A stretch of 44,670 nt of DNA, taken from assembly GCA_018223125.1 (NCBI GenBank), contig JAAEZA010000037.1, positions 1 to 44,670 on the forward strand, given 5' to 3'. Each line of letters opens with the position of its first letter. Positions within the stretch are counted from its first letter, which is position 1. The notes under the pieces are model-generated. The model was not told the DNA's origin. It searched no databases and worked only from the letters and a program-made list of their open reading frames with translations. A program made the translations under genes and the position numbers. This stretch comes from Paracoccaceae bacterium. GTDB taxonomy: Bacteria; Pseudomonadota; Alphaproteobacteria; Rhodobacterales; Rhodobacteraceae. Positions 25,158-36,177 of this stretch are shown here, piece after piece.

Positions 25158-26066
25158 ATGCAAGGAATTTCAGGGAAACAATTCGTGCCACTATTCATAA
25201 CAGTATTGCAAGTTGTCGCACCTGTGTTTCTTTTGGCGCTGATCGGCGTGGTCTGGGTCCGGCTTGGATACGAGTACCGCGTCCAGTTTGTTACGCGGCT
25301 TTCCATGACCCTTGGTGTGCCGGCGCTGATTTTCACATCGCTGATGAAAACAGACATAGACCGGGCGACCCTTTTTGATACGATCTGGGCGGCCTGTTCA
25401 GCCTATCTTGCTGTAACCCTTGTGTTTTTTATCATCGTCCGGGCTTTCAAGCTGGATATGCAAACCTATCTTGCGCCGCTGATCTTCGGAAATACCGGAA
25501 ACCTCGGACTGCCGCTGGCGCTCTTTGCCTTCGGAGAGGCGGGAATGGGCTACGCCGTGGTGGTGTTTGCGCTGATGGGGATCTACTCCTTCACCTTCGG
25601 CATCTGGCTGGTCTCGGGTGGCGGATCGCCGCTCAAGGTGCTGAAAGAGCCGATGGTCTGGGCCACCCTGCTTGGCGGGCTGTTCCTGTTACAAGGGTGG
25701 AGCACGCCGCAGTGGATGACCAACACCCTAAGCCTGATCGGGCAGATGGCCATTCCATTGATGCTGATCACTCTGGGTGTGGCGCTGGCCCGTTTGACGC
25801 CGCAGAATATCCTGCGGGCGGTTCTGTTGTCGGTGGTGAAGATTCTGGTCTGCGGTTTTGTGGCCTACGGCGTCGGGCGCTTTTTCCAGCTGGAACCGGT
25901 CGCGCTTGCGGTGCTGGTCCTGCAGGTTTCAACGCCTGTGGCGGTCACATCCTATCTGCTGGCCGAAAAATACGGCGCGGCAGCAGGAGAGGTCGCAGGT
26001 CTCGTGGTGGTATCGACCCTGCTTTCGGTTGCCGCAATTCCGCTCACTTTGGCGTTATTCCTGTAA
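25158..26066 (+). CDS. AEC family transporter (auxin efflux carrier-like)
   Basis: A 302-residue integral membrane protein with about ten helices in two five-helix halves. Characteristic segments are GVPALIFTSLMKTD after helix 2, FGNTGNLGLPLALFAFGE (the NTGNLGLP motif) and MAIPLMLITLGVALA. AEC proteins export organic anions such as malate or auxin-like acids. The substrate is unknown here. It lies about 90 bp ahead of the lipoprotein gene on the same strand. Confidence 0.9.
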   Translation: MQGISGKQFVPLFITVLQVVAPVFLLALIGVVWVRLGYEYRVQFVTRLSMTLGVPALIFTSLMKTDIDRATLFDTIWAACSAYLAVTLVFFIIVRAFKLDMQTYLAPLIFGNTGNLGLPLALFAFGEAGMGYAVVVFALMGIYSFTFGIWLVSGGGSPLKVLKEPMVWATLLGGLFLLQGWSTPQWMTNTLSLIGQMAIPLMLITLGVALARLTPQNILRAVLLSVVKILVCGFVAYGVGRFFQLEPVALAVLVLQVSTPVAVTSYLLAEKYGAAAGEVAGLVVVSTLLSVAAIPLTLALFL

Positions 26067-26153
26067 CACGGTGCAGCCGCCCCTTTTTTTCAACGGCGTT
26101 TTGGTATAAGATTGATCAAAATCCGGCGTTCAGAGACCGGCATCGAGGCAGAC

Positions 26154-26729
26154 ATGAAATACAGCACGATCCTTATCGCGATCCTGATCCTGACCGCTTG
26201 TTCGGGTGGTCGCTCCGATCCCCCCCGAAATCTGGACAACGCCTGTTCCATCCTTGACGAAAAACGCGGATGGTCCCGTGACCTGAAAAAGGTTGAACGC
26301 AAATACGGCGTCCCGGGTGAGGTGATCCTTGCCACGATCTATCACGAAAGCCATTTCAAATCCCACGCGCGCACACCGCGCAAATTTACCTTGGGTGTTA
26401 TTCCGATGGGGCGGCAGTCTTCGGCCTATGGCTATGCCCAGGCGATCGACGGAACGTGGGACTGGTACAAACGGGCCACCGGAAACCGTGGTGCCAAACG
26501 TCACAACTTTGACGATGCGGTTGATTTTATGGGCTGGTACATGAATGAAAGTACCAAGCGGAATGGGATTGCCAAGACAGATGCCTATAACCAGTATCTG
26601 GCCTACCATCAGGGCCACACCGGATACAAACGGGGCAGCTATCGCAATCAGTCGTGGCTTTTGCGGGTGGCCTCCAAAGTGCAGGCCCGTGCGATCCTTT
26701 ACGGGGCACAGCTGAACACCTGCCGTTAA
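26154..26729 (+). CDS. Lytic transglycosylase-like lipoprotein
   Basis: 191 residues from ATG 26154 with a lipoprotein signal (ILILTACSGG, lipid-modified Cys16). The mature part contains VPGEVILATIYHESHFKS, with the Glu of YHESHF in the place of the SLT-fold catalytic acid, followed by SSAYGYAQAIDGTWDWYK, matching the GLMQ-like segment of the fold. It probably cleaves glycan strands in murein or binds them at the envelope. A frame extension to 26112 lacks a ribosome site and would hide the signal peptide. Confidence 0.85.
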   Translation: MKYSTILIAILILTACSGGRSDPPRNLDNACSILDEKRGWSRDLKKVERKYGVPGEVILATIYHESHFKSHARTPRKFTLGVIPMGRQSSAYGYAQAIDGTWDWYKRATGNRGAKRHNFDDAVDFMGWYMNESTKRNGIAKTDAYNQYLAYHQGHTGYKRGSYRNQSWLLRVASKVQARAILYGAQLNTCR

Positions 26730-26780
26730 GCTGAATGTGCAGGGCAGGCGGTTCCGGACCGGTTCCGCCTGTATCAAGGT

Positions 26781-27389
26781 TTAGCGGTAGTCGCCTTCCT
26801 TGGCGATCCGGTTCACATCGAACAACCGCGCTTGCAGGCGTTTGTCCTTTTCCAGCTTGCCCAGAACCACGGTGGTTTTCTGACCGCTTTCGTCGGTTAC
26901 GACCCACTGGCGCAGCTCTGTCGGGTTGTCGGTAAACACCAACTTCACATTGCCATAGTTGGGGTGTTCCGGATCCTGTGCTGTCACCGTGGTGGCCGTA
27001 CCGTCATGCTGGTGCGCAACCACCATGCCGCTTGCGTTCAGGTTTACCCTGTCCTTCAGGATGATGTGCAGCGGGGTGCGATGCAGCGGGTACTGTTGTC
27101 CGCCCGTGTTGGATCTTTTGTCAAAGATCGCCAGCTTGCCCTGACCCGCCACAACAAGTGCATCGTTGGGCGGTTCGTATTCAAACCGCATCCGGCCCGG
27201 ACGTTTCAGATAGAACGTCCCTTTTGACAGGGTGCCGTCAGGATTCACCTGCGTGAACGCGCCCTGTGCACTGGTCAGAGTATTTAGATAAGCGGAAAGC
27301 GCGTTCAGCGACAGCGGCTCGGATTGGGCCAGCGCTGGTGCTGCAATGCTGAAGGCGGACAAGGCGCCAAGGAAAAATCTACGTTTCAT
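26781..27389 (-). CDS. lolA: Outer-membrane lipoprotein carrier protein LolA
   Basis: A 202-residue periplasmic protein with a signal peptide (MKRRFFLGALSAFSIAAPALAQ). LolA shuttles lipoproteins from LolCDE to the outer membrane. Family text: LSAYLNTLTSAQGAFTQVN, GTFYLKRPGRMRFEY and NPTELRQWVVTDESGQ-like C-terminal strands. It follows ftsK on the minus strand with a terminator between them, an arrangement common in this group. It converges on the transglycosylase-like lipoprotein gene. Confidence 0.94.
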   Translation of the reverse strand: MKRRFFLGALSAFSIAAPALAQSEPLSLNALSAYLNTLTSAQGAFTQVNPDGTLSKGTFYLKRPGRMRFEYEPPNDALVVAGQGKLAIFDKRSNTGGQQYPLHRTPLHIILKDRVNLNASGMVVAHQHDGTATTVTAQDPEHPNYGNVKLVFTDNPTELRQWVVTDESGQKTTVVLGKLEKDKRLQARLFDVNRIAKEGDYR

Positions 27390-27460
27390 AAAATCTAATA
27401 TAGGGCTGCTGCGGGAATGGCAAAAGACGCTTCACCACACAGGGCTGTGAAAAGAGTGGC

Positions 27461-27479
27461 AAAAGGCGGAAAACCGCCT
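27461..27479 (-). terminator. Intrinsic terminator between ftsK and lolA
   Basis: On the minus strand AGGCGG-TTTT-CCGCCT is followed directly by a short U run (A's at 27461-27463 on the plus strand). It should end or attenuate the ftsK transcript before lolA. Confidence 0.7.
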
Positions 27480-27493
27480 CTTACCCCATTGGG

Positions 27494-30337
27494 TCAGTGT
27501 TGTTCGGGCACCAGAATTTCCCGTTTGCCCACATGGTTGGCCTGACTGACGACGCCCTGTTCTTCCATCTGTTCAACCAGTTTGGCGGCTTTGTTGTAGC
27601 CGATGGACAGTTTGCGCTGGATGTAGCTGGTGGAACATTTGCGATCCTTGATCACAATCGCCACAGCCTGATCGTAAAGCGCATCCTCGCCGTTGGTATT
27701 ACCGCCAAGGCCAAGAACCGCGTCGATATCGCTTTCCTTGTCGTCCGCCGGACCTTCAACAACACCGGATACATATTCCGGTGCGCCGAGCGCTTTGAGG
27801 TGGTTGACCACTTCTTCGACTTCCTCGTCGCTGGCGAACGGGGCATGCACGCGCGTAACCTTGCCGCCACCGGCCATATAAAGCATGTCGCCCATGCCAA
27901 GCAGTTGCTCCGCGCCCATTTCACCGAGGATCGTGCGGCTGTCGATTTTCGAGGTCACCTGAAACGAAATCCGTGTCGGGAAGTTCGCCTTGATGGTGCC
28001 GGTGATCACGTCAACGGAAGGACGCTGCGTGGCCATGATCAGGTGGATACCCGATGCACGGGCCATCTGCGCCAGACGCTGGATACAGGCCTCGATCTCT
28101 TTACCGGCAACCATCATCAGGTCGGCCATCTCGTCCACGATCACCACGATGAACGGCATTTTTTCGGGGGTGAAGGTTTCGGTTTCGAATACCGGTTCGC
28201 CGGTGTCATCGTCAAAGCCGGTTTGAACGGTGCGGGTGAAATCCTCGCCTTTTTTCAGGGCTGCGTCGACACGGGCGTTATAGCCGCCAATGTTGCGCAC
28301 ACCCATTTTGGACATCTTGCGATACCGCTCTTCCATTTCGCCCACGACCCATTTCAGCGCGACAACCGCTTTCTTCGGGTCGGTCACAACAGGCGAAAGC
28401 AGATGCGGGATGCCGTCGTAGACCGACAGTTCGAGCATCTTCGGGTCAATCATGATCATCCGGCATTCATCCGGTGACAGCTTGTACAGCAGGCTGAGGA
28501 TCATGGTATTGATCGCCACGGACTTACCCGAACCGGTGGTCCCTGCGATCAGCAGGTGGGGCATCTTTGCAAGGTTGGCGATCATCGACTTGCCGCCGAT
28601 GTCCTTGCCAAGCGCAAGTGGCAGGCTTTGTTCGCCATCACCGTAATCCTGCGAGGCCAGAAGCTCGCGCAGCAGCACGGTTTCCCGCTTCTCGTTGGGC
28701 AGTTCGATGCCAATCACGGATTTGCCCGGAACAGTGGACACGCGGGCGGACAGGGCGGACATGGAACGGGCGATGTCATCGGCCAGACCGATCACGCGGC
28801 TGGCTTTCAAGCCGGGGGCCGGTTCCAGTTCGTACATGGTCACAACCGGACCGGGACGCACCGAAACGATTTCGCCTTTGACGCCGTAATCATCCAGAAC
28901 GTTTTCCAGCATACGGGCGTTTTCTTCCAGTGCCTCATCGGACAGGTGATGCCGTACGATGCTTGACGGATGGGCCAGCAGGTCCAGCGGTGGCGTTTCG
29001 TAGTCTTCCTCGGCGCCTTTGAACAGGCTTGGCTGGGCTTCTTGCTGTGCACGTTTGCTCTGCTTTTCGGCGGTGCGCGGTGCGCGGGGCTGAACAACCT
29101 GTTTTACTTCGGGCTGAGGCGGGCGCGGGCGGGCCGGAGCGATTGGTTCTGCTACCTGTGCCGGTGCAGCAGGGGCCGCAACCTCGGCACGGGCGCGCAC
29201 CGATTGGAAGCTGACGGGTGGTTCGGCCACGTCCTCGGCATATCCGCGGGATGCACCGCCAAGGGCGGGCATCACCGCGTAATCGTCATCTGCTGCATCG
29301 CGGAAGATGTTTTCGGTCACAACAGGCTCTGGTGGTGTGTTCTGGACACGCAGGGTGCGGGCACGCAGCACTTTGGTCTTGATTGCATCATTGATCCGGT
29401 TGCGCACGCGGTCCTCGTCGTGGACGTGTTCTTCCGGTGCTAAAGGGGTGATCGGTTCAATAAGGTCTTCATCGTCCTCAACCACGGCCTCTGCCTTGCG
29501 CAGGGTCGGCAGTTTCAGTTTGGGCAGGGTGATCCCGCGCAAAGGCTTTATTTTCTCATCGGCAGCAGGTTCTGCTTCGGCTGTTGCCTTTTCCACAACA
29601 GGCGCTTTTTGCGCGGCGGTTTCCTTGCGGCTGGCGCGGCGGGTTTCGAGTCCGGCTTTTGCTGCGACGGCACCTTTGGCACCGCCTTGCACCACAAGAT
29701 TCAGGAAGGATAAGATGGAGGCATAGGTCAGGATCACCGCCACCAGCGCATACTGGCTGATGTAGGACAGTTCCTGTTTGGAAAAGCCGAGCGCAAATAG
29801 CGATGTCACCACAAACAGAAACGCCAGCGCGAGCGTGATAACGATCAGTCGTAGGGTCAGTTGCAACGGCACCAGATCCATGAGGATTCCGACAGCAGCG
29901 TCGCCGGACAAACCACCAAGGCCAAATCCGTGCTGCCAGCTTTCCAGCGGCACATGGGTCGCCAGAAATACGGCTGTGAAGGCGATAAACACCGGAATGC
30001 TGACGGCGCGGCTGAGCAGCCGGTTGTCACCAAGGTGCAGGACGAAGCGCGATCCCCAGACAAAAAACAATACGGGCAGACACCATGAAGCCCAGCCGAT
30101 TGTCAGCATCAGACGAGAGGAGATTGATGCGCCAAATGTCCCCAGAATATTCTGGGCCGGAGCCGACGTGGCGGACAGCCAGCTTGGGTCTTCGGGGGAA
30201 TAGGTCCACAGCATCGCACCCATCAGGATGGCAAAGCCGACCATCGCCAGACCGATCAGTTCGGTGCCGCGTTTCCGGATCGCCTCTTGCATGTGGGTTT
30301 CCAAAAGTGGATCGCGCGTGCGCGTCTGATACGCCAT
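27494..30337 (-). CDS. ftsK: DNA translocase FtsK
   Basis: 947 residues. FtsK anchors at the division septum and pumps DNA so that chromosome dimers and termini are cleared. The N-terminus has four or more membrane helices (about 25-205). A long linker rich in Ala, Pro and charged residues (about 215-430) follows, then the motor with Walker [13 protein letters not shown] (Lys605) and Walker [14 protein letters not shown]. The C-terminal winged-helix gamma domain ([20 protein letters not shown] in part) reads polar sequences. It lies 11 bp after the aminotransferase gene and is probably cotranscribed with it. Confidence 0.97.
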   Translation of the reverse strand: MAYQTRTRDPLLETHMQEAIRKRGTELIGLAMVGFAILMGAMLWTYSPEDPSWLSATSAPAQNILGTFGASISSRLMLTIGWASWCLPVLFFVWGSRFVLHLGDNRLLSRAVSIPVFIAFTAVFLATHVPLESWQHGFGLGGLSGDAAVGILMDLVPLQLTLRLIVITLALAFLFVVTSLFALGFSKQELSYISQYALVAVILTYASILSFLNLVVQGGAKGAVAAKAGLETRRASRKETAAQKAPVVEKATAEAEPAADEKIKPLRGITLPKLKLPTLRKAEAVVEDDEDLIEPITPLAPEEHVHDEDRVRNRINDAIKTKVLRARTLRVQNTPPEPVVTENIFRDAADDDYAVMPALGGASRGYAEDVAEPPVSFQSVRARAEVAAPAAPAQVAEPIAPARPRPPQPEVKQVVQPRAPRTAEKQSKRAQQEAQPSLFKGAEEDYETPPLDLLAHPSSIVRHHLSDEALEENARMLENVLDDYGVKGEIVSVRPGPVVTMYELEPAPGLKASRVIGLADDIARSMSALSARVSTVPGKSVIGIELPNEKRETVLLRELLASQDYGDGEQSLPLALGKDIGGKSMIANLAKMPHLLIAGTTGSGKSVAINTMILSLLYKLSPDECRMIMIDPKMLELSVYDGIPHLLSPVVTDPKKAVVALKWVVGEMEERYRKMSKMGVRNIGGYNARVDAALKKGEDFTRTVQTGFDDDTGEPVFETETFTPEKMPFIVVIVDEMADLMMVAGKEIEACIQRLAQMARASGIHLIMATQRPSVDVITGTIKANFPTRISFQVTSKIDSRTILGEMGAEQLLGMGDMLYMAGGGKVTRVHAPFASDEEVEEVVNHLKALGAPEYVSGVVEGPADDKESDIDAVLGLGGNTNGEDALYDQAVAIVIKDRKCSTSYIQRKLSIGYNKAAKLVEQMEEQGVVSQANHVGKREILVPEQH

Positions 30338-30348
30338 GTCCCTACCTC

Positions 30349-31527
30349 TCAGTACAAATGGCGGCGGATGTCATGCAATCCGCGCGTCATTTCATCTATC
30401 GGAGCAACCAGAGCGACACGGATATATCCGTGGCCCGGGTTTGTCCCGTCTACGTCTCGTCCCAAAAATGCACCCGGCAGCACCCGCACACCGCTGGCCT
30501 GCCACAGTTTCAATGCCGCCTCTGCGCCATCTTCCACGGGCAGCCACAGGAAAAATCCGGCTTGCGGTGCTACATAGCCGTTGATGCCGTGGAATATTTC
30601 ATCGGCCAGTTCGAATTTCGCGCGGTACAGGGCGCGGTTTTCGATCACGTGCTCCTCATCCGCCCAGACTCTTGTCGCCGCCCGCTGGATCGGCAGGGGC
30701 AGGGGGGCGCCGGCATAGTTGCGAAGCTGTTTCAGATTGGCCATCGTCGCCGGACCTCCCGCTGCAAAACCGGACCGCAATCCGGGCAGGTTGGAGCGTT
30801 TGGACAGCGAATGGAAAATCACGACCCGTTCGGGATCAACCCCGAGCTTGCGCGCCGCCTCCAGCGCCCCTGTGGGCGGCGTGTCGCGGTATATTTCGGA
30901 ATAACATTCATCCGCAAAGATGCGGAAATCGTATTTTTCGGCCAAAGCCAGCAGATCGCGCCAGTAGTCGAAATCCGCAACGGCCCCTTGCGGGTTGGAC
31001 GGCGAACAGACGTAGACAATGGCTGTGTCGTTCAGGATGTCCTCGGCCACGCTTGTATAATCCGGCAGAAAGCCGGTTTCGGCCGAGGCATTCACAAAAA
31101 CAGGTGTCGCGCCAACAGCCGCCGCCGCCACTGCGTAGACCTGATAGAACGGGTTCGGCATCAGCACATAAGGTGTCCTGCCGGACTTCTTTTCGGGGCA
31201 GGTGGCAACGCAGGCGTTGAACAGCCCTTCGCGGGTGCCATTCAGTGAAAGCACCTGTGTCGCCGGATCAACCGCCACATCAAACCGCCGCTTGATCCAG
31301 TCCGCAATCGCGCCCAGCAGTTCGGGGGCGCCGTCATTGGGCGGGTATTTCGCGAACTCGTGCGCGTGTTTCGCAATCTCTTCTTCCACGAATCGCGGGA
31401 AGGCGTGCTTGGGTTCGCCAATGGACATATGTAACACATCGCCGCCTGCGGGATGGTGATCCAACAGGGCGCGGAGACGCGGAAACGCGTATTCTGGCAG
31501 GTTCGAGAACCGCTCTGGAAATTTCAT
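30349..31527 (-). CDS. dapC: Aminotransferase class I/II, probable N-succinyldiaminopimelate aminotransferase
   Basis: 392 residues with the fold-type I PLP pattern. The PLP Lys243 lies in [20 protein letters not shown], a segment typical of DapC enzymes, and [15 protein letters not shown] and [10 protein letters not shown] match the Asn, Asp and Tyr contacts. DapC transaminates N-succinyl-2-amino-6-ketopimelate on the way to lysine and meso-DAP. It could also be a relative with another keto acid. No other dap gene is in the window. It probably shares a transcript with ftsK. Confidence 0.82.
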   Translation of the reverse strand: MKFPERFSNLPEYAFPRLRALLDHHPAGGDVLHMSIGEPKHAFPRFVEEEIAKHAHEFAKYPPNDGAPELLGAIADWIKRRFDVAVDPATQVLSLNGTREGLFNACVATCPEKKSGRTPYVLMPNPFYQVYAVAAAAVGATPVFVNASAETGFLPDYTSVAEDILNDTAIVYVCSPSNPQGAVADFDYWRDLLALAEKYDFRIFADECYSEIYRDTPPTGALEAARKLGVDPERVVIFHSLSKRSNLPGLRSGFAAGGPATMANLKQLRNYAGAPLPLPIQRAATRVWADEEHVIENRALYRAKFELADEIFHGINGYVAPQAGFFLWLPVEDGAEAALKLWQASGVRVLPGAFLGRDVDGTNPGHGYIRVALVAPIDEMTRGLHDIRRHLY

Positions 31528-31612
31528 GTCTGCCTCAGGGTATGGGGTCTAAGCGCCCCGTTTCCCCCACATTAGACAAAAATTCCGAGCGGGCCAAACC
31601 TCTTTTGGTCAA

Positions 31613-31650
31613 GGCGGGGCGATTGTGGCTTTTTTGCCCTGCGCCCCGCC
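31613..31650 (-). repeat. GC-rich stem-loop downstream of the amidase gene
   Basis: Arms GGCGGGGCG / CGCCCCGCC with a 20-base loop. It has no U run after it on the minus strand, so terminator activity is doubtful. Confidence 0.4.
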
Positions 31651-31682
31651 CTGCTGATCCTAGGGTTGATAGGTTAACAGTT

Positions 31683-33020
31683 TCAGGCGTTTAGCGCCGC
31701 CTCCAGCGCAGCCCCCACACGCAGGATTTTCCGCTCTCCGAAGGGGGTGCCCATCGCCATCAGCCCGACACTCGGCGTGCCCGTGGGCAGGGTCAGGCTG
31801 CTAAGCCCCAGAAGGTTGGCCACCCGTGTGTTGCGCAGGGCCATCAGGTTGGCGTGCTGGTAATAGGCGCTTTCGGTTTTCAGACGTTCCAGATCGGGGG
31901 GCAGAATCGGAGAAGCGGGCAGCAGCACCGCATCAAAGCCTGCAACATGGGCAAGGTATTCCTGCCGCAGTTGCATCATCCGCTTTTGTGCAGCGACATA
32001 TTCGATACCACTGAAATTCAGCCCGCCGCGGAACCGTTCCAGAATTTGCGGGAACATCGCATCGGGATTCGCTTCGAGTTCGGTTTGCCACTGTGCATAG
32101 GCCTCTACCGTGAAGACGACAGGGGAAAGGGACAAAAGTTCAGGCAACAGCGGAATGTCGATCTCGGTGATTTTCGCGCCCTGTTTAGCCAGACGGTCAA
32201 TCGCATCCTGAAATCCGGTGGCGATGCCTTCGTCCAGATCGTCAAGCACGGAGGTTTTGCACAGCGCGAAGTGACGGCCTGACAGGCTTGCCCCCGTCAG
32301 ATCGGCAACTTTGGCGGTTCCGGTCAGGGCGGCAAGCAGATGTGCGCTGTCCTCTACCGAACGGCACAGCGGGCCGATAGTGTCAAAACTGGCAACAAGG
32401 GGCACGACCCCTTTCAGCGAAACCAGACCGGATGTGGTTTTCAACCCGACCAGATCATTCCACGCGGCAGGAATGCGCACCGAACCGCCTGTGTCCGAAC
32501 CGATCGCCGCTGCGGACAGGTTGAAGGCAACCGAAGCTGCCGCTCCCGAGGATGATCCCCCCGGAACGGCGGCGTGATTGTTCACACAGGGCGGTGTCTG
32601 GGTAATGGGATTGTATCCCAGCCCCGAAAACGCCAGTTCCGACATATGGGTTTTGCCCATACAGACCAGCCCTGCGCGGGTGGCGTGTTGCAGGCATTCG
32701 CCGTCCTGTGCGGGAACGCGCCCCTTTAGAAGATCGCTGCCCGACACGGTTTCAATTCCGGCGGTGTCCACAAGGTCTTTCCAGGATACCGGAACCCCGT
32801 CCAGCAGGCAGTTGCGCAAGCCGGCCTCCGCGCGGGTCTTTGCGGCTTGTGCCTCTGACAAGGCGCGGTCGCGGGTGACATGGGTGAAGATCCTCTGGCT
32901 GAATTCGTGGGATTCAGCGGCCTCAAGATAGGTTTCGCAAAGCTCTACAGGGTCGATCTTGCCTGCGGCAATGCCCCGTCCCAGATCGGATGCGGTTGCG
33001 CTTAGCCAGGGGTGTGCCAT
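31683..33020 (-). CDS. Amidase signature family protein
   Basis: 445 residues. The amidase signature is complete: Lys81 in PVSWKD, the Ser cluster 156-158 in PGGSSSGAAAS and nucleophile Ser180 in GSDTGGSVRIPA, giving a Ser-cisSer-Lys triad. Such enzymes hydrolyse amides. It resembles GatA, but no gatB or gatC is near, so a stand-alone amidase is more likely than the tRNA amidotransferase subunit. It is divergent from ubiH with about an 80-bp gap. A GC-rich hairpin (31613-31650) lies after its 3' end. Confidence 0.88.
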   Translation of the reverse strand: MAHPWLSATASDLGRGIAAGKIDPVELCETYLEAAESHEFSQRIFTHVTRDRALSEAQAAKTRAEAGLRNCLLDGVPVSWKDLVDTAGIETVSGSDLLKGRVPAQDGECLQHATRAGLVCMGKTHMSELAFSGLGYNPITQTPPCVNNHAAVPGGSSSGAAASVAFNLSAAAIGSDTGGSVRIPAAWNDLVGLKTTSGLVSLKGVVPLVASFDTIGPLCRSVEDSAHLLAALTGTAKVADLTGASLSGRHFALCKTSVLDDLDEGIATGFQDAIDRLAKQGAKITEIDIPLLPELLSLSPVVFTVEAYAQWQTELEANPDAMFPQILERFRGGLNFSGIEYVAAQKRMMQLRQEYLAHVAGFDAVLLPASPILPPDLERLKTESAYYQHANLMALRNTRVANLLGLSSLTLPTGTPSVGLMAMGTPFGERKILRVGAALEAALNA

Positions 33021-33103
33021 CTCGGGTCTCCTTCATATTTGGATCGAACCCTAGCGGCGGAATGACCAATGGACAATCCCGCAGAAGCGCCCATATTCAG
33101 CCT

Positions 33104-34330
33104 ATGACTATGGACACGGATATTCTGATTGCAGGGGGCGGGTTGAACGGCTCTGCCTTTGCGCTGGCGCTGGCACAGGCCGGTTTTCGCTGCACCATCA
33201 TTGATGCCCTGCCGGTGGATGCCCGCAAGGATGCGGATTTTGACGGGCGGGGCTATGCGCTGGCGCTGACCTCGCAGCGGATGCTCGCGGCTTTGGGGCT
33301 GTGGGAGGGTCTGCGCGACTACGCACAGCCGATTCTGGATATCAAAGTGTCTGACGGGCGGCCCGGAGAGGGGGCATCGCCCTATTTCCTGCATTTCGAT
33401 CACAACGAGATCGAAGAAGGCCCGATGGGGCAGATGATCGAAGACCGTTACCTGCGGCGTGCGCTGCTGGATCGCGTGGCGCAAAGCGACGCCATCACCC
33501 ATCTGGCGGAGCGTTCGGTTGTAGGCCAACAGGTGGATGGCGCAGGTGTGACCATTACGCTTGATAACGGTGATACCCTGCGCGGGCGCGTGCTGGTGGG
33601 CAGTGACGGCCGCCAGAGCAGCGTGGCACAGCGCAGCGGTATAAGGCGCACCGGCTGGCAGTACGAACAGGCCTCTCTGGTCTGTGCCGTGGACCATGAA
33701 CTGCCCCATCAGGGCTGTGCGCACCAGTTGTTCCTCCCCTCCGGCCCGTTGGCGATCCTGCCCCTGCCCGGCAATCGCAGTTCGATTGTCTGGACAGAAT
33801 CCACAGCTCGCGCCGAGGCAATACAGGCGATGGATGATGCGGATTATCTGGCCTGTCTGCGCCCCGCCTTTGGCGCGTTTCTGGGGGACATTAAACTGGC
33901 TGGAACGCGGTTTATGTATCCGCTGGGTCTGTCGCTGGCACAATCCTTTGTGGCCGAGCGTGTGGCGCTGGTGGGCGATGCGGCCCACGGCATTCATCCG
34001 CTTGCAGGGCAGGGGTTGAACCTTGGCCTGCGGGATGTGGCAGCCCTGGCGCAGGTTCTGGCAGATGCGGCACGGCGCGGGCAGGACATTGGCAGCCCTG
34101 TCGCCTTGCAACCCTACCAGCAGTGGCGGCGTTTTGATGCGGCCAGCCTTGCGGTGGCAACGGATGGTCTGAACCGGCTGTTTTCCAACGACAACCCTGT
34201 GCTACGGGGGGTGCGGGATCTTGGTCTCGGGGCGGTGAATGCAGTGCCTTCGGCGCGGCGCAACCTGATCCGGCAGGCCGCCGGACTCACAGGGGAACTG
34301 CCCCGCCTGATGCAGGGCCGCGCGGTTTAA
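33104..34330 (+). CDS. ubiH: UbiH/UbiF/Coq6-family FAD-dependent hydroxylase
   Basis: About 408 residues from ATG 33104 (ATG 33110 is also possible; the frame is open to 32990). The flavin fold is clear: [17 protein letters not shown] at the N-terminus, [28 protein letters not shown] and the second FAD motif [20 protein letters not shown]. These monooxygenases hydroxylate the ubiquinone ring, in most members C6, C5 or C1; which position this one modifies cannot be told. It ends in a 4-bp overlap with the convergent Trm112 gene. Confidence 0.9.
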   Translation: MTMDTDILIAGGGLNGSAFALALAQAGFRCTIIDALPVDARKDADFDGRGYALALTSQRMLAALGLWEGLRDYAQPILDIKVSDGRPGEGASPYFLHFDHNEIEEGPMGQMIEDRYLRRALLDRVAQSDAITHLAERSVVGQQVDGAGVTITLDNGDTLRGRVLVGSDGRQSSVAQRSGIRRTGWQYEQASLVCAVDHELPHQGCAHQLFLPSGPLAILPLPGNRSSIVWTESTARAEAIQAMDDADYLACLRPAFGAFLGDIKLAGTRFMYPLGLSLAQSFVAERVALVGDAAHGIHPLAGQGLNLGLRDVAALAQVLADAARRGQDIGSPVALQPYQQWRRFDAASLAVATDGLNRLFSNDNPVLRGVRDLGLGAVNAVPSARRNLIRQAAGLTGELPRLMQGRAV

Positions 34331-34509
34331 TCCAGCGCACGCGCCTCGTCTATCAGCATGACCGGAATGCCGTTGCGGATCGGAAAGGCCAGGCGGGCTT
34401 TTTTGGACACCAGTTCCTGCGCGTCTGCATCGTATCGCAGTTGCGTATGCGTTACCGGACAGATCAGCGCTTCGAGCATTTTGGGATCGGTTTTGGGCGT
34501 GTCGCTCAT
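34327..34509 (-). CDS. Trm112 family protein
   Basis: A 60-residue protein with the Trm112/YcaR core: [25 protein letters not shown] shown in part, then [19 protein letters not shown]. Only one Cys of the zinc-type pairs remains (CPVT), as in bacterial YcaR proteins. Bacterial members are small chaperone-like or regulatory partners whose role is poorly known; eukaryotic Trm112 activates methyltransferases. It overlaps the LON-domain gene by 4 bp (ATGA). Confidence 0.9.
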   Translation of the reverse strand: MSDTPKTDPKMLEALICPVTHTQLRYDADAQELVSKKARLAFPIRNGIPVMLIDEARALD

Positions 34510-35153
34510 TGGATAGAGTCCTCTCCGGGATCACCCGCGAGCGCAAACTCCATCAGCGTCACCAGCGTTTCGCGGCGGTTGGCCAGATTGGGTGCCTCCA
34601 GCAGCGCCTGTTTTTCCGCCGGATCAAACGGGCACAGCATCGACAACGAATTGATCAACAGTTCCTCATCCGCTTCTTTCAGGCTGTCCCAATCTGTAGA
34701 GAGAGAGGTCGCGGTGAAATAGCGGGACAGGATTTTAAGGAATTTCGGGCGGTCAAATTGGTGGTCGATGTCCTGTGCGCCCTTGTCGGCGGTAAAACTG
34801 GACCAGTCTACGGCGGCGTTGATATATGGGGAAAACCCGTCTTCCACACCGCGCAAGCGAAAGCGGCTGATGCCCGAGAGCGTAATAAGATAGCGCCCGT
34901 CTTCGGTTTCCGAAAAGGAAGTGACCCGCCCTGCACAGCCGATCTGTTGAAGGGTGGTTTCGTCCTTGTTGCCGGGGATTTCGCGGGGCTGCACCATACC
35001 GATCATTCGGTGATCGGTTTTCAGCGCATCATCCAGCATGGCCAGATAGCGGGGTTCAAACACATTCAACGGCAGTCGGGCGCGTGGCAGAAGCAAAACA
35101 CCCGACAGGGGAAAAATGGGAATTTTCGGGGGCAGGTCGATGACGTTTATCAT
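34506..35153 (-). CDS. LON peptidase substrate-binding domain protein
   Basis: A 215-residue protein with only the N-terminal (LAN/PUA-like) domain of Lon: [26 protein letters not shown] in part, then [30 protein letters not shown] and RFRL. It lacks the ATPase and protease domains, so it is not a protease. Function is unknown; proteolysis-related adaptor activity is inferred. It lies between a thioredoxin-like co-chaperone and Trm112, an order common in Rhodobacterales. Confidence 0.9.
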   Translation of the reverse strand: MINVIDLPPKIPIFPLSGVLLLPRARLPLNVFEPRYLAMLDDALKTDHRMIGMVQPREIPGNKDETTLQQIGCAGRVTSFSETEDGRYLITLSGISRFRLRGVEDGFSPYINAAVDWSSFTADKGAQDIDHQFDRPKFLKILSRYFTATSLSTDWDSLKEADEELLINSLSMLCPFDPAEKQALLEAPNLANRRETLVTLMEFALAGDPGEDSIQ

Positions 35154-35179
35154 GTAGCAAACATAGCCCCCGAAACGGT

Positions 35180-36094
35180 TTAGGCAAAGATCATTGATGA
35201 CAATTTACGGCGTCCGTTTTGCGCGACAGGATCGGTCGGGCCGAGACTGTCGAAAACCTTGAACAATTGCGCCTTGGCTGCACCGTCATTCCATTCACGG
35301 TCGCGCCGGAAAATATCCAGCAATTGGGCAACGGCCTCTTCGGTTTTGCCTTCGCCCAACAGGGCCATCGCCAGATCAAGCCGTGCCTGATGATCGTTTT
35401 CATCCGCATCAAGCTTGGCCCGCAGTTCGGCGGTTTCCCCTGCATCTGCGGCGGTGGCGGCCAGTTCAGCCTGTGCCTTTACGGCAAGGATCGCTGTATC
35501 CTGTGCAATTGCTGCAGGTACATTTTCCAGCAAGGCGTTCGCCTGATCGGCGGCACCGAGCGCGAGATAGGATTTCACCAGTCCGGCGTAGGCGGCGGCG
35601 TGGCTGGGGTCTTCTTCCACGATGGCGGCAAAGGTCTGGGCGGCATCTTCAATTTCGCCCTGTTCGAACATTTCTTCGGCGGCAGCCACGGCATCATCAA
35701 GCCCGTTGTCCGGCTCACCTGCCAGCGCTGCGATTTTTTCGACGAAGGTTTTCACTTCGCTTGGGGGTAAAGCGCCCTGAAACGCATCAACGGGTTTGCC
35801 TTCGTGAAAGGCAAATACGGTCGGGATGGATTGTACCCGCAACTGACCGGCGAGCATCTGGTTTTCATCGACGTTGATCTTGACCATCTTCACGCGACCA
35901 CCCGCCGCCGTTACGGCATCTTCCAAGGCAGGGCCAAGCGTTTTACACGGTCCGCACCATGGCGCCCAGAAATCAACGATCACGGGGGTGGTTTGCGACG
36001 TTTCGATCACGTCCTGCATAAAGGTCGCTTCAGAGCCGTCTGTGATCAGATCACCGGCAGGGGCGGAGGCGTCAGCGCCATTCAGTTCCAGCAT
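35180..36094 (-). CDS. Thioredoxin-domain TPR protein (YbbN/CnoX-like co-chaperone)
   Basis: 304 residues from ATG 36094; a TTG 15 bases upstream extends the frame but has no better site. Residues about 25-125 are a thioredoxin domain with an intact CGPC site (Cys47, Cys50), unlike E. coli CnoX, which lacks the canonical pair. The rest is TPR-like and rich in Ala and Glu. Family members protect proteins from oxidation-driven aggregation and pass them to DnaK or GroEL. The full active site suggests it may also reduce disulfides. Confidence 0.9.
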   Translation of the reverse strand: MLELNGADASAPAGDLITDGSEATFMQDVIETSQTTPVIVDFWAPWCGPCKTLGPALEDAVTAAGGRVKMVKINVDENQMLAGQLRVQSIPTVFAFHEGKPVDAFQGALPPSEVKTFVEKIAALAGEPDNGLDDAVAAAEEMFEQGEIEDAAQTFAAIVEEDPSHAAAYAGLVKSYLALGAADQANALLENVPAAIAQDTAILAVKAQAELAATAADAGETAELRAKLDADENDHQARLDLAMALLGEGKTEEAVAQLLDIFRRDREWNDGAAKAQLFKVFDSLGPTDPVAQNGRRKLSSMIFA

Positions 36095-36177
36095 ATGTCT
36101 CTCTTGCAATTAGACTTGGGTTGCTTGTGATGTAGGCGAACAGGGCCGCTGGAACAAGGTCTGCGGCCTGTTGTAGA

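Noticed and set aside
27497-28477. A 326-codon plus-strand frame opposite the FtsK motor domain
   Set aside because: Antisense shadow of the conserved ATPase; no ribosome site and no recognisable fold.
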